Assembly: GCA_034401795.1 (NCBI GenBank)
Contig: CM067359.1
Span: 143,164,233-143,228,232, forward strand
DNA length: 64,000 nucleotides
DNA from: Chaetoderma sp. LZ-2023a
Taxonomy: Eukaryota; Mollusca; Caudofoveata; Chaetodermatida; Chaetodermatidae
Direction of reading: 5' to 3'
This document shows positions 11,592 through 20,196 of this stretch, piece after piece; the stretch's first letter is position 1, and every line of letters starts with the position of its first letter. A program made the translations under genes and the position numbers. The notes below the pieces were generated by a model, which saw only the letters and a program-made list of their open reading frames with translations, ran no database searches and was not told where the DNA came from.

Positions 11592-13748
11592 GTGCCAGTT
11601 ATACCCGTCGTGCCTAGAACGAAATGGTTCTCACTCTCTCTCTCGTTAAGAAAGAGGGGGGGGGGGCGGACTGCGAGCCGGACAACCCCGTTAGACGTCG
11701 AGGCGTCTATGGTGGGTGGAAGGCTCATGCGTTTCGTCGAGGCCTGGCGAGGTGTGACGTCAGACAGTCTGGTCCTGGGATGGTTATCCCAGGGTTACAT
11801 GCCGGAGTGGTGGGACTTTCCGCCACAAAATCTGTCTTTGGCACCTGTCTGGACACCCGTACCAAGGGAGCCAGACAAGTTAGAAGCCGTTCAAAAGGAA
11901 GTGTCGGGTTTGCTTCTGAAGGGAGCAATAAAACCAGCAAACCGGAACACTCCAGGCTTCTATTCAAACATGTTCCTTGTCCCCAAGAGCACGGGGGGAT
12001 GGAGACCCATACTCAATCTCAGGCCATTAAATTGGTTTATCCATACGCCTCGGTTCCAGATGGAAACGCCGAGGTCGGTAATGGCGGGATTGAGGAAAGG
12101 AATGTGGTGTGTATCGATCGATCTGAAAGATGCATATTTCCACATTCCGATGAATCGGAGTTGGCACATGTTTCTGAGATTTGCGTTTCAGAATCAAGTA
12201 TGGGAGTTTACAGTTCTCCCGTTTGGCCTGTCGACAGCTCCGAGGGTTTTCACAAGAGTGGTCCTTGCGGTGACAGCGTTTCTCAGAAAAGAGAACGTGG
12301 CGCTACACACCTACATAGACGACTGGCTGCTCAAGGCAGACTCGGCAGCCAGGTTGAACGTGGATACTGCTCTGACTCTGAAGTTACTTTCAGATCTAGG
12401 CTGGATAGTCAACGAGGAGAAATCCGAGTTGACGCCCACTCAACATTTCGTTTATTTGGGGATGCGATTCGACCTCGAGGAGGGCAGGGTTTACCCATCA
12501 GAGCCCAGAGTGGTGTCTCTGTTAGCCATCCTCAGGAGTTTTCGAGTGGGAAACCACATTCAGGCGAGGCGGTTCCTTCAGATGCTGGGCATGATGGTCT
12601 CCATGGAGCAGGTTATCCTGTACGCTGCTCTAATGCGAAGACCTATCCAGTTGTATCTGATGTCTCTGTGGAAACAGAGAACAGAACCCCTGTCAAAACT
12701 GGTGCCAGTTTTGGAGCCGATAATATCGCATCTTCTATGGTGGAAACAGAATCTCCTAATAGGGGTTTCGCTGCACCTACCCCACCCCCAGCTGTCCGTT
12801 TACACGGATGCATCACTGGAGGGGTGGGGTGCCTGCCTGGGAGAACACCAGGTCTCGGGCACATGGACTCTCCCGGAGAGTCAGCTGCATATCAATCTGT
12901 TGGAAATGATGGCAGTGGAACTGGCGTTGGAAGAGTTCCTTCCGATGATCAGGGGCAAGGTGATATTGATACGGTCGGACAATTCGACAGTAGTATCATA
13001 TATAAATCGCCAAGGCGGGACCAGGTCGCCCACCCTGTGCATCAGGGTGTGGCACTTGATTCAATGGTGCAGGAATTACTCGGTTGTTTTGAAAGCAGCT
13101 CATATTCCTGGCCGATTGAACATTCTGGCGGATGCTTTGTCTCGCAGACAGAGAATCTTGCCAACAGAATGGTCCCTCAACCCTCCAGTTCTACGACGGA
13201 TCTTCGAGCATTGGGGCAAACCCAACGTGGACTTGTTCGCCACAAAGGAAAATGCTCAAATCATGACATATGTCTCGCCGATTCCAGATCCAAATGCTGT
13301 CGATACAGACGCTCTGGCGATAAGCTGGAGAGGGATGCACGTGTACGCGTACCCACCCACCATTCTTCTTCCGAAGGTATTGGTGAAGGTCAGAGAGGAA
13401 TCGTGTCTGGTCCTGCTAATAGCGCCGTATTGGCCGAGCAGGGCGTGGTTCACGGATCTTCTAGATCTGCTGGTGGAAAATCCTGTGCAGTTGCCCGAGA
13501 TTCCGAACATAATCTCCCAGGCCAAGGGACGCTTCCTACACGAGCGTCCCGAAATGTTCAAATTGACTGCGTGGATGTTGTCAAACAACGTTCCACGTCG
13601 GAAGGCTTTTCTCGACAGGCTGCTGATTTCATCGCGGCTGCGAGAAGGAGGTCAACCTTCAAGTCATATAACAACAAGGTTAACAGATTTGCAGACTGGT
13701 GTGAAGAAAAGGGTATTGATACCTTTCAATCCACTATTCAGCAAATAG
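11592..13748 (+). CDS. DIRS reverse transcriptase / RNase H polyprotein (copy A)
   Basis: The product copies element RNA into DNA. The frame is the same as gag and is open from 11,535, immediately after the gag TGA. The first ATG is only at 11,709, so translation needs either readthrough of the TGA or late initiation; 11,592 is a GTG. Counting from 11,592, RT motifs are 'GGWRPILNLRPLN' (~135), 'SIDLKDAYFHIP' (~174), 'LPFGLSTAPRVFTR' (~210) and the catalytic 'YIDDWLL' (~240). RNase H follows with 'YTDASLEGWGACL' (~403), 'INLLEMMAVELALE' (~435), 'IRSDNSTVVSYIN' (~460) and 'ILADALSRR' (~512). The last ~190 residues ('NVDLFATKENAQ', 'IAPYWPSRAWF') are a C-terminal domain typical of DIRS pol. Some DIRS elements carry a Dam-like methyltransferase there, but I do not see its DPPY motif. 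It overlaps the recombinase frame. Confidence 0.92.
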   Translation: MPVIPVVPRTKWFSLSLSLRKRGGGRTASRTTPLDVEASMVGGRLMRFVEAWRGVTSDSLVLGWLSQGYMPEWWDFPPQNLSLAPVWTPVPREPDKLEAVQKEVSGLLLKGAIKPANRNTPGFYSNMFLVPKSTGGWRPILNLRPLNWFIHTPRFQMETPRSVMAGLRKGMWCVSIDLKDAYFHIPMNRSWHMFLRFAFQNQVWEFTVLPFGLSTAPRVFTRVVLAVTAFLRKENVALHTYIDDWLLKADSAARLNVDTALTLKLLSDLGWIVNEEKSELTPTQHFVYLGMRFDLEEGRVYPSEPRVVSLLAILRSFRVGNHIQARRFLQMLGMMVSMEQVILYAALMRRPIQLYLMSLWKQRTEPLSKLVPVLEPIISHLLWWKQNLLIGVSLHLPHPQLSVYTDASLEGWGACLGEHQVSGTWTLPESQLHINLLEMMAVELALEEFLPMIRGKVILIRSDNSTVVSYINRQGGTRSPTLCIRVWHLIQWCRNYSVVLKAAHIPGRLNILADALSRRQRILPTEWSLNPPVLRRIFEHWGKPNVDLFATKENAQIMTYVSPIPDPNAVDTDALAISWRGMHVYAYPPTILLPKVLVKVREESCLVLLIAPYWPSRAWFTDLLDLLVENPVQLPEIPNIISQAKGRFLHERPEMFKLTAWMLSNNVPRRKAFLDRLLISSRLREGGQPSSHITTRLTDLQTGVKKRVLIPFNPLFSK

Positions 13749-14590
13749 CAGACTTTCTCTGTGAGCTGTTCTTTGCAGGACTAGCTCCCGTCACAAGTGC
13801 TGGATACAAGTCAGCTTTGGCATCAGTTATCCCTTGTCTAGCCAACAGGGATAGTCCAGAGGTGGCCCAGTTAAACGTGATGTTGAAGGGAATGAGCAAT
13901 CTCCGCCCGAGACAACCGGTAGTCATTCCAGCCTGGAGTCTATCTTTAGTGCTTAATGTACTGGCCAAGCACCCTTTCGAACCGTTGCGTTCGGCTAGTC
14001 TAAAGCATTTGACTCTAAAGGCGGTCTTTCTATTGGCAGCTTCCTCAGCTAGAAGGCGCAGTGAGATCCATGCGCTTTCGGCAGAGAGGAACCGATTTAT
14101 TGTTTCTGGAGAAGGTCTGCGTCTTCTGCCAAGAGCAGAATTTATGTCAAAGAACCAATCTTTGAGATATCCCGGCAAACCGATCATTATACCGAAGTTA
14201 ACCAGGTTTGATCGTGATGCCAGTGTCTGGTGCCCGGTCCGTGCTTTGACTAAGTACAAGAAACGGACTGACTCGTTACGGTCGAACGATAGACATCTGT
14301 GGATCTGCCATAAAAAGCCTTATGGCGCCGCATCCATGGATACTATCTCTCGTTGGGTGGTCGAATGCATTCAGACTACTCACGAGATGGCGACTGGGCA
14401 CCAGGTGCAGGGCGTAAGGGCACACGATGTTAGAGGAATAGCCGCCTCGACCGCCCTTTACAATGGTGTTCCGTTAGAGGACATCATGGCCGTTGCACAA
14501 TGGCACTGTGAGTCCTCATTTACGGATTACTATATGAGGGATGTGTCAGACTCAGCCAATCCACTCGCTTTAGCTGTTTTGAAACGATAG
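11624..14590 (+). CDS. DIRS tyrosine recombinase, in a 988-codon frame overlapping RT (copy A)
   Basis: The C-terminal ~340 codons (about 13,570-14,590) are the tyrosine recombinase that integrates the circular DNA intermediate. An N-terminal SAM-like DNA-binding part ('TFKSYNNKVNRFADWCEEKGI') is followed by the catalytic domain, with Arg in 'SARRRSEIHAL' (~14,050), 'HDVRG' as the HxxR box (~14,423) and 'FTDYYMRD' with the nucleophile Tyr (~14,526). The frame is offset from RT. It stays open, starting with an ATG at 11,624, through almost the entire RT gene, so the first ~645 codons are a second reading of RT. Whether that long leader is translated is unknown. Overlap of RT and recombinase frames is known in DIRS elements. 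The recombinase more likely starts by internal initiation or frameshifting near the RT end. All catalytic residues are present. Confidence 0.88.
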   Translation: MVLTLSLVKKEGGGADCEPDNPVRRRGVYGGWKAHAFRRGLARCDVRQSGPGMVIPGLHAGVVGLSATKSVFGTCLDTRTKGARQVRSRSKGSVGFASEGSNKTSKPEHSRLLFKHVPCPQEHGGMETHTQSQAIKLVYPYASVPDGNAEVGNGGIEERNVVCIDRSERCIFPHSDESELAHVSEICVSESSMGVYSSPVWPVDSSEGFHKSGPCGDSVSQKRERGATHLHRRLAAQGRLGSQVERGYCSDSEVTFRSRLDSQRGEIRVDAHSTFRLFGDAIRPRGGQGLPIRAQSGVSVSHPQEFSSGKPHSGEAVPSDAGHDGLHGAGYPVRCSNAKTYPVVSDVSVETENRTPVKTGASFGADNIASSMVETESPNRGFAAPTPPPAVRLHGCITGGVGCLPGRTPGLGHMDSPGESAAYQSVGNDGSGTGVGRVPSDDQGQGDIDTVGQFDSSIIYKSPRRDQVAHPVHQGVALDSMVQELLGCFESSSYSWPIEHSGGCFVSQTENLANRMVPQPSSSTTDLRALGQTQRGLVRHKGKCSNHDICLADSRSKCCRYRRSGDKLERDARVRVPTHHSSSEGIGEGQRGIVSGPANSAVLAEQGVVHGSSRSAGGKSCAVARDSEHNLPGQGTLPTRASRNVQIDCVDVVKQRSTSEGFSRQAADFIAAARRRSTFKSYNNKVNRFADWCEEKGIDTFQSTIQQIADFLCELFFAGLAPVTSAGYKSALASVIPCLANRDSPEVAQLNVMLKGMSNLRPRQPVVIPAWSLSLVLNVLAKHPFEPLRSASLKHLTLKAVFLLAASSARRRSEIHALSAERNRFIVSGEGLRLLPRAEFMSKNQSLRYPGKPIIIPKLTRFDRDASVWCPVRALTKYKKRTDSLRSNDRHLWICHKKPYGAASMDTISRWVVECIQTTHEMATGHQVQGVRAHDVRGIAASTALYNGVPLEDIMAVAQWHCESSFTDYYMRDVSDSANPLALAVLKR

Positions 14591-15088
14591 TTAGTGACCA
14601 CACTGCTTTTCCCCTTTTTTCACTTTGGTAAGAAAAGAACCTAAAGCAGGCATGGTCAAGCGAGAGGATGTCAACCAGATTGTGTCACTGATGGCCGAAC
14701 CGGTGAATGGTTGTAGGCGGTACGTCTGAAGTCCTGTTATCATAAGGTAATTCAATAAGTGAGAGTTTTTTGTATTATGTATATGTATCATGTTCATTCA
14801 TCTTATATATTCATGCTCATTCCCAGGCTAATACAAGCAATATGCAGGGAGTAGTTAACCCTCTTGGCATATTGGTGTTTTCAGGCGAGATACATGTTCG
14901 TTAGTTCTCTCCCTTTTCTTAGGAGGAAAAAGGGGGGGGGCTGTGACGCGAATGTGATTCGGTTCCGTGAACTTGACGGTCCTTTTAGGTCTCCGTTAGT
15001 CAAGTTTGAAGTCTAAAATCTTTCTCCAAGGGGCAAAATTAGCATGTATGGCTTGCCCCTTCCCACCAGGTTACTGATCAAATCTGGT
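14591..15088 (+). other. 3' untranslated part of DIRS copy A
   Basis: This lies between the recombinase stop and the internal complementary region. It contains a G-run ('aaaaagggggggggctgtg' near 14,930). Copy B has the matching region at 55,434-55,944, also with a G-run. It ends with 'actgatcaaatctggtg', a box that also precedes the internal complementary region of the unrelated copy E. No open frame of interest. Confidence 0.7.
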
Positions 15089-15190
15089 GTATATCAGAAG
15101 TAACAGAATGGTGAGTATTGATCGAAGGAGAATGCAGGAAATGTCAATTTCCCTTTCTCCGAGATCTAACAATACTCACCATTCTGTTAC
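15089..15190. repeat. DIRS internal complementary region (copy A)
   Basis: The segment 'gtatatcagaagtaacagaa...gagtattgatcgaaggag' is the reverse complement of a left terminus of this family (seen intact at 49,567 in copy B). The following 'gagatctaacaatactcacc' is the reverse complement of the right terminus at 15,400-15,440. This is the joined-ends arrangement expected of the internal complementary region, which templates completion of the circular DNA in DIRS replication. Confidence 0.9.
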
Positions 15191-15229
15191 GGACCCAGCC
15201 TCCCAGCCCCACGGAGGCAAGCCATAGTT

Positions 15230-15440
15230 TTCTCTTGTTTGGTGGCTATGCAAACAATATGAGCTCTATGGTAAACGGGTACTCGGCAGTTGGGAGCCGA
15301 GTACCCGGTTCCCAGGAGTCGGTAAAGCTTTCTAAGTCTATAATCCTAGAGCCGCTGTCAAGGCCAGCTGTATATCAGAAGTAACAGAATGGTGAGTATT
15401 GTTAGATCTTGGAGAAAGGGAAATTGACATTTCCTGCATT
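15230..15440. repeat. Right terminal inverted repeat of DIRS copy A
   Basis: It matches, in inverted orientation, the left end of copy B at 49,567-49,750. It includes a strong hairpin, 'gggtactcggcagt' facing 'agccgagtaccc' (15,279-15,308), and ends in 'cagaatggtgagtattgtta'. The terminus near 15,440 is set by comparison with the internal complementary region. Confidence 0.85.
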
Positions 15441-15666
15441 CCAGGTGGATTGTAGAGTGCATTCAATTTTGTCATAAATCTGCCCCAGGTAAACAAGTTG
15501 ACTTAGCTAAGGCTCACAGTGGTCGCGGTGTAGTGGCTTCTACTGCCCTGTTTAATGGGGTTCCTGTGGATGACATTATGTCAGTGGCAGTGTGAGTCAA
15601 GTTTTACCGACCATTACCTCCGTGACACCTCGAATCCTCTCGCCTTATCGATTTTGAAAAGGTAAT
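15441..15666 (+). pseudogene. Tyrosine recombinase C-terminal fragment (copy C)
   Basis: Translation gives 'RWIVECIQFCHKSAPGKQVD', then 'KAHSGRGVVASTALFNGVPV' and 'DDIMSVAV' before a stop. It aligns with 'SRWVVECIQTTHEMATGHQV...RAHDVRGIAASTALYNGVPLEDIMAVAQ' of copy A. In place of His-Asp-x-Arg there is His-Ser-Gly-Arg, and a small deletion removes the stretch before the catalytic Tyr region ('FTDHYLRDT' in a shifted frame). It is the target gene into which copy A inserted. Confidence 0.85.
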
Positions 15667-16208
15667 AATGTAAGTGTACATATTTTGATGTTTTCTCATT
15701 TTTTACATATTTCACAATTAATCAATGGTAACAACCACTTATTTGGACTGCATCAGCCTTCACCAATGGGAAGATGATGACAGCAGCCAACTTTCACAAG
15801 GTCAGTCTTGTTTATGTGTTGTTCATTGTTGATTGTGTTGTTACGTGACCTTTCGTTATTAATATGGTGATGGTACATGTACATGTTTTATGTGGTTCAT
15901 TCTTGAGAGTGTACGAAAGTGAAGCCTTTCGTTTAATCTCCTATAGTACATGGCACGTGTACGTAGAGAACGTATGGGACATTGAGGTCATTCTGCCTTC
16001 CTCCCAAGGAAATTGGGGGATTGGGGGCGCATATGACATATGGTCTTATCTCAGCCATCGGTTGTGTTATCCAATGTTCATATCTATCCCTGGTTGTGTT
16101 TTCACACAATTTCAGAAGTTTAAATGCCTTAAATGCAGGAAGGCGCATAGGGAAGAGCTGGTCTTTTGACCTCGCCTCCCTCCCGCCGAATTCTCTGACT
16201 AATTCTGG

Positions 16209-16309
16209 CAATATCAAAGTGTTAGGAGGTAAGTATACTCTTGAAGTGAAATAAACGAAATCACGGATTTCTTTTTTCACGAGAGAGCTGATACTTACCT
16301 CCCTAACAC
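16209..16309. repeat. DIRS internal complementary region (copy C)
   Basis: 'caatatcaaagtgttagg' plus 'aggtaagtat' at the left, and 'gatacttacctccctaacac' at the right, are the two complementary halves. The right half is the complement of the terminus near 16,530-16,587. The region is preceded by 'ctgactaattctgg' and followed by 'acggacctggcctctccgcc', boxes also found around the same structure in copy A. Confidence 0.85.
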
Positions 16310-16908
16310 GGACCTGGCCTCTCCGCCCCACAGATGCTCGGTCTTCAGGCTTTCTTAAAGTTGCATGGTGTCAGCCAATAAATTAGTCAGAGGAAGTACT
16401 AGTCTGCGCATGGGCGAGGTTGGGGCTGGCATCCACCGGACTGTCATCTGACGACGTGCCCAGTAGGGGCACTACCTTTTGTAATCTGAGTTTATTGAGT
16501 GAATGTAGATATTTGGGAATATCAAAGAGTGTTAGGGAGGTAAGTATCAACTGTCATGAAAAAAAAAATCCGTGATTTCATTTATTTTGCCCCTATGACT
16601 GTTTGCATCGGTTGGTTCATATCAGATTATTCAAAACGCATAGTGGATCATTTCGAACCACCCATACAATTTTGGCTATTATAGGCCATGATCAGGCATG
16701 ATGGTGTAATGATGTGGCGGTGTGTACCTGCGTCACATCGATGCCATATCCAGTGGTTGTTGATGTAACTGGCCGTACTTCTAGTACAATCGAGCATGGG
16801 AGGTGGTATGGGAAAGTGGTAAAGGTACATGTACAAACTGTTATGTGAGGATTCATGCTATCGCAGTTACATGATGTCGCAAGGACAACAAGTTGATGCC
16901 AATTGTTA

Positions 16909-17068
16909 GACTTTTTAAAGTCATTCGACAAAGTGCCTCATAGTGTGATGGACAATGGTTCCCGCTTTACGGGTCCCATATTCGCGATATTCAATTGTTT
17001 CTGGATTGGTGTATCGCAATACGGCCATTGTGACGTGAGATCCCTGTCAATACACCCCCGTAGTAGTT
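16909..17068 (+). pseudogene. Possible retroelement scrap
   Basis: One open stretch reads 'DFLKSFDKVPHSVMDNGSRF' and continues 'TGPIFAIFNCFWIGVSQYG'. The words 'FDKVPH' recall a non-LTR reverse transcriptase and 'DNGSRFTG' recalls a retroelement integrase. The match is short and mixes two families, so I treat it as a weak candidate only. Confidence 0.2.
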
Positions 17069-17729
17069 AGTGCCTGTCAAAGAGTCGGACACTATTGAAA
17101 TGGTTATTTTCAGGCTTGGCTACATATATACATGTGCTCTTTGCAACGTCATCTGCATCAGTGCAAACCTGGCAAAGGTACATTTTCTAACATGTAGATT
17201 GTTATTACCTCTAGATGCAAGATTTATCTCCCTTGACATGGCTTGTAGCACAGGGCCCATTATGGTGCAAAAGGGTAAAAAATTCAAAGTTGTTCTAATT
17301 GATTTTCGCTGGTGTCAAATTGAATCTATAGAACTGGAGTTGAATATGACCAATTTCCGGACCTTAACGATAACTATTTTTTGTTTTTCACTTTATTCAT
17401 GTAATGATCTACAAAAATCATAAAATTCAGCAAGGAGCTAAGTTCTATAAGAATAGAAACTAAATATATATAACATATCTCAGTGAATTATTTATTTTCT
17501 ACTCAGTAAGTGGTCAATATTAACTCATTAATGATAGTAAATCATCTCATGTGGAAAAATATTTAAAATTATAACCCGATTTCATCAAATAATTTCAAAG
17601 CAACTACATAGATGAACAATATCAATTAATTCATGTGTCATCTATCTGCAGTATTTTACACTAAACAAACATGTAAGACAGTAATTTGATTAATGAAACC
17701 AATTTAATTTATATTGTTACATTTTTATC

Positions 17730-18625
17730 CCCCCGGCCTGGAAGACAGGGGAGGGATATAGCGATCAACATGTCCGTCCGTCCATCCATCTGTCCCCGTC
17801 TTGGCAACGCAACTCCTAGAGGTTTCAATGGATTAACTTAAAATTTTGTCCACATCATCGGTATCATGTGCAGGTGCTTCTTTTGCGACCAAAAAATTGT
17901 TCATTACAGAGTTATCCCCCTTTAAATATCTTAAAGCTGATACATAAACTGCATTGCCAATCATTTCTTGTCAACGCAACTCCTACAGTTTAGCTCCAAT
18001 TCTTTTGAAACTTGGTAAGTGTTATCATTATCACATGCAGGTGTGCATGTGCTACCTGTATACCTGTACGTCCATCTGTCTGTTCAAAATGTATGTTTTT
18101 CCGTCTGTCTGTCCATCCATCTCTGACAATCATTTCTTGTCAACACAACTCCTAGAGGTCTCAATGGATTATCTTAAAATTTCGTCCGCATTATCAGTAT
18201 CATGTGCAGATGTGCATGTGCTTTTTTCAGGGCCAAAAAATTATTCATTGCAGAGTTATTCCCCCTTTAAATATCTTAAAGCTGATACATAAACTGCATT
18301 GGCAATCATTTCTTGTCAACGCAACTCCTCCTACAGTTTTGCTCTGATTCTTTTGAAACTTGGTAAGTGTTATCATTATCACGTGAAGGTGTGCATGCAC
18401 TATCTGTTTTCCTGTAGATCCATCCGTCTGTCCAAAATGTATGTATGCCCCTCGGTCGGTCCGTCCATCTCTGACAATCATTTCATGTCAACGAACTCCT
18501 CATGGATTAACTTAAAATTTTGTCGACAATATCAGTTGCTGTGCATGCGCTTTTTTTGTGGCCCAGAAATTATTCATTACAGAGTTGTCACCCTTTAAAT
18601 ATCTTAAAGCTGATACATAAACTGC
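17730..18625. repeat. ~340-bp tandem repeat, about three copies
   Basis: 'atcttaaagctgatacataa' recurs near 17,929, 18,277 and 18,602. 'catttcttgtcaac(g/a)caactcct' recurs near 17,963, 18,130 and 18,307. The repeats carry GTCCGTCC/CATCTGTC-type words common in the dispersed repeats of this genome. Open frames of 99-112 codons in it are by-products. Confidence 0.8.
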
Positions 18626-19751
18626 ATTACACTTAATGACAAAGGAATTTAGGTTTTAGGAGTTGCATTTTTCATTGATTTGTTTTTCTAAAATATTGTC
18701 CTTTACAATTAACATTACATGTATGTCCACTCTTGATGTATGTTTAACTCAAATGTTTGGAAGGGGGGGGGGGGGTGTGATATGCCGTCTTCTGATGGCT
18801 CTTGTTACTAATGTAATTAACCATACATCAACTTGTATTACCAAATTTACAAAAACGTAACGTACAGCCAGAAAATCGCTTTGACACTAATTTTATAGGG
18901 TGTTGATTTCTTTCTAATAATTTTATGCCTAAAAGTAGATATCCTGAGCCGATACAAAAGACTTACTAATAACAATTTTTAAGTAGTATATTCTTAGAGT
19001 AATAATCACTAAAACAAAACGTGACGTGCAGCCAGAATTGGGTTGCACCATTTTTGTGCCATTTGACAGAACATGAACATCATATTACTTTCTCGAAGGT
19101 ATGGTCTTGAATTAACAACATTATATTAATTTACAAAATATTGCAATGAATACTTCATATATATTAACACACAGATGCATTTTATATAGACCATGCTTTC
19201 ATATCATAAAATCTTTAATTAGACCAATTTTCTGCTATTTGCTAACCTATATGCGCTTGGGAAGATAAAATACACAAATTAAAGCCCACAATTGTGGCTT
19301 GCAATTACATGTAGGTCACTTTATTTAAGGGAACTTCTATATGGGTTTTTTTAATCTGAAGACATACATGTATGCAAACACAATTTTTTGCTTTGCACCA
19401 TGAAAAATCACATATTTTTCTCTTTCTATTTCAAAGTAATATAACACAGTTTATTCTCAACAAAATATCAATAATGGTAAACCTATATATTTCAAGGTTC
19501 CTTGCATATTGTAGCTTCAGGAAACACAAACGGTTAGTTCATAAAATCACACAGAAATGCACTATACCTGTTAAGCTAACTCATACTATGAAAAAATAGG
19601 GTGGGTCCAACTTAGATTCTACAAGCCTCATATGATCATTAACCATCTGACTGCTGCAAGCCACCAGATAATAGTTTCAATGGGTAATAACTCTGTACCT
19701 ACTGAATTCTTTAAAAACAATTAAACTGAATGTTGTTGAATTTTTCCTAGA

Positions 19752-19890
19752 AAATGTCCATTTGCAGACGAAGAGAAGACTATTTTCGAAAATTTATGAC
19801 TGGAATGACTGGATCGGTTGTCAAGCCAGTCATTCCAGTGCTAAATTTTCAAAAATAGTCTTCTGTTCATCTGGAAATGGACCTTTCCCA
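19752..19890. repeat. Palindromic MITE core (copy 3)
   Basis: 'tgtccatttgcagacgaaga' and its near-complement 'tctggaaatggac' frame a long foldback with 'aatgactgga..tccagtcatt' arms. A 'tgagtgttaaagggttaa' end follows at about 19,922-19,939, which is the outer end seen in the best copy at 61,664-61,899. Confidence 0.8.
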
Positions 19891-19989
19891 TGACCACACC
19901 AGAAGCCGTTTTTGTCTGATATGAGTGTTAAAGGGTTAATGTTCAAAATCTGATTGGTTGAGAAAGTCTAAATTTCTGTTTAGTCGATT

Positions 19990-20145
19990 TTCAGTCGAAA
20001 ACAAATTTTATAAATTTACCACTGGAATGGCTGGCTCATTTATTTACTAAATTTGTTTTCTTGGTCTACAAATGAACAATTCTCAAGACCATTGCACAGG
20101 CCACTTTTCGGCTTGGTTGACTTTTAACAAGTTAGAGGTTTAATA
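19990..20145. repeat. Palindromic MITE core (copy 4, diverged)
   Basis: It carries 'tttaccactggaatggctggctc' in a shortened form followed by 'ttggtctacaaatgaacaat' and 'caagaccattgcacaggcca'. It is the same family as copy 3, partly deleted, immediately upstream of the first coding exon. Confidence 0.55.
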
Positions 20146-20196
20146 GCAGTGTTCTTACTCTCATTGCAGATTGTGACGTTGAACTGGTAGCAAGTT

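Larger units (their letters stand above)
8931..15440 (+). mobile_element. DIRS-family tyrosine-recombinase retrotransposon, copy A (left end missing)
   Basis: Homology to the complete copy B starts abruptly at 'gctcggatgtttatgtgaag' (8,931), inside the 5' untranslated part, so the left terminal inverted repeat is absent. The right side is complete, with an internal complementary region at 15,089-15,190, a right terminal inverted repeat and a terminus near 15,440. The gag, RT/RNase H and tyrosine recombinase frames are all open, which makes A the best-preserved coding copy here. DIRS elements use a tyrosine recombinase instead of a DDE integrase, replicate through a circular DNA intermediate and make no target duplication (family knowledge). 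A is inserted in the recombinase gene of another DIRS element, copy C. Confidence 0.92.
15441..16587 (+). mobile_element. DIRS copy C, 3' part only, interrupted by copy A
   Basis: Directly after the right terminus of A the sequence resumes inside a tyrosine recombinase gene of another DIRS family. It continues through an internal complementary region (16,209-16,309) and a right terminal repeat ending near 16,587 in 'gggaggtaagtatcaactgt...gatttcatttatt'. The left part of C is absent from the other side of A, because A itself is truncated on the left. C uses different terminal sequences ('gtgttagggaggtaagtat') from A/B and E, so it is a distinct family. Confidence 0.85.
16588..20169. other. 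Intergenic DNA upstream of the transporter gene
   Basis: No gene is recognised. It contains a possible retroelement scrap at 16,909-17,068, a ~340-bp tandem repeat at 17,730-18,625, a G-run near 18,762-18,776 and a palindromic MITE core at 19,752-19,890. The promoter and first (non-coding) exon of the transporter gene must lie somewhere upstream of 20,170, but I cannot place them. Confidence 0.6.

Noticed and set aside
17070-17423. 117-codon frame upstream of the transporter gene
   Set aside because: AT-rich, no recognisable domain, no splice or neighbour support.
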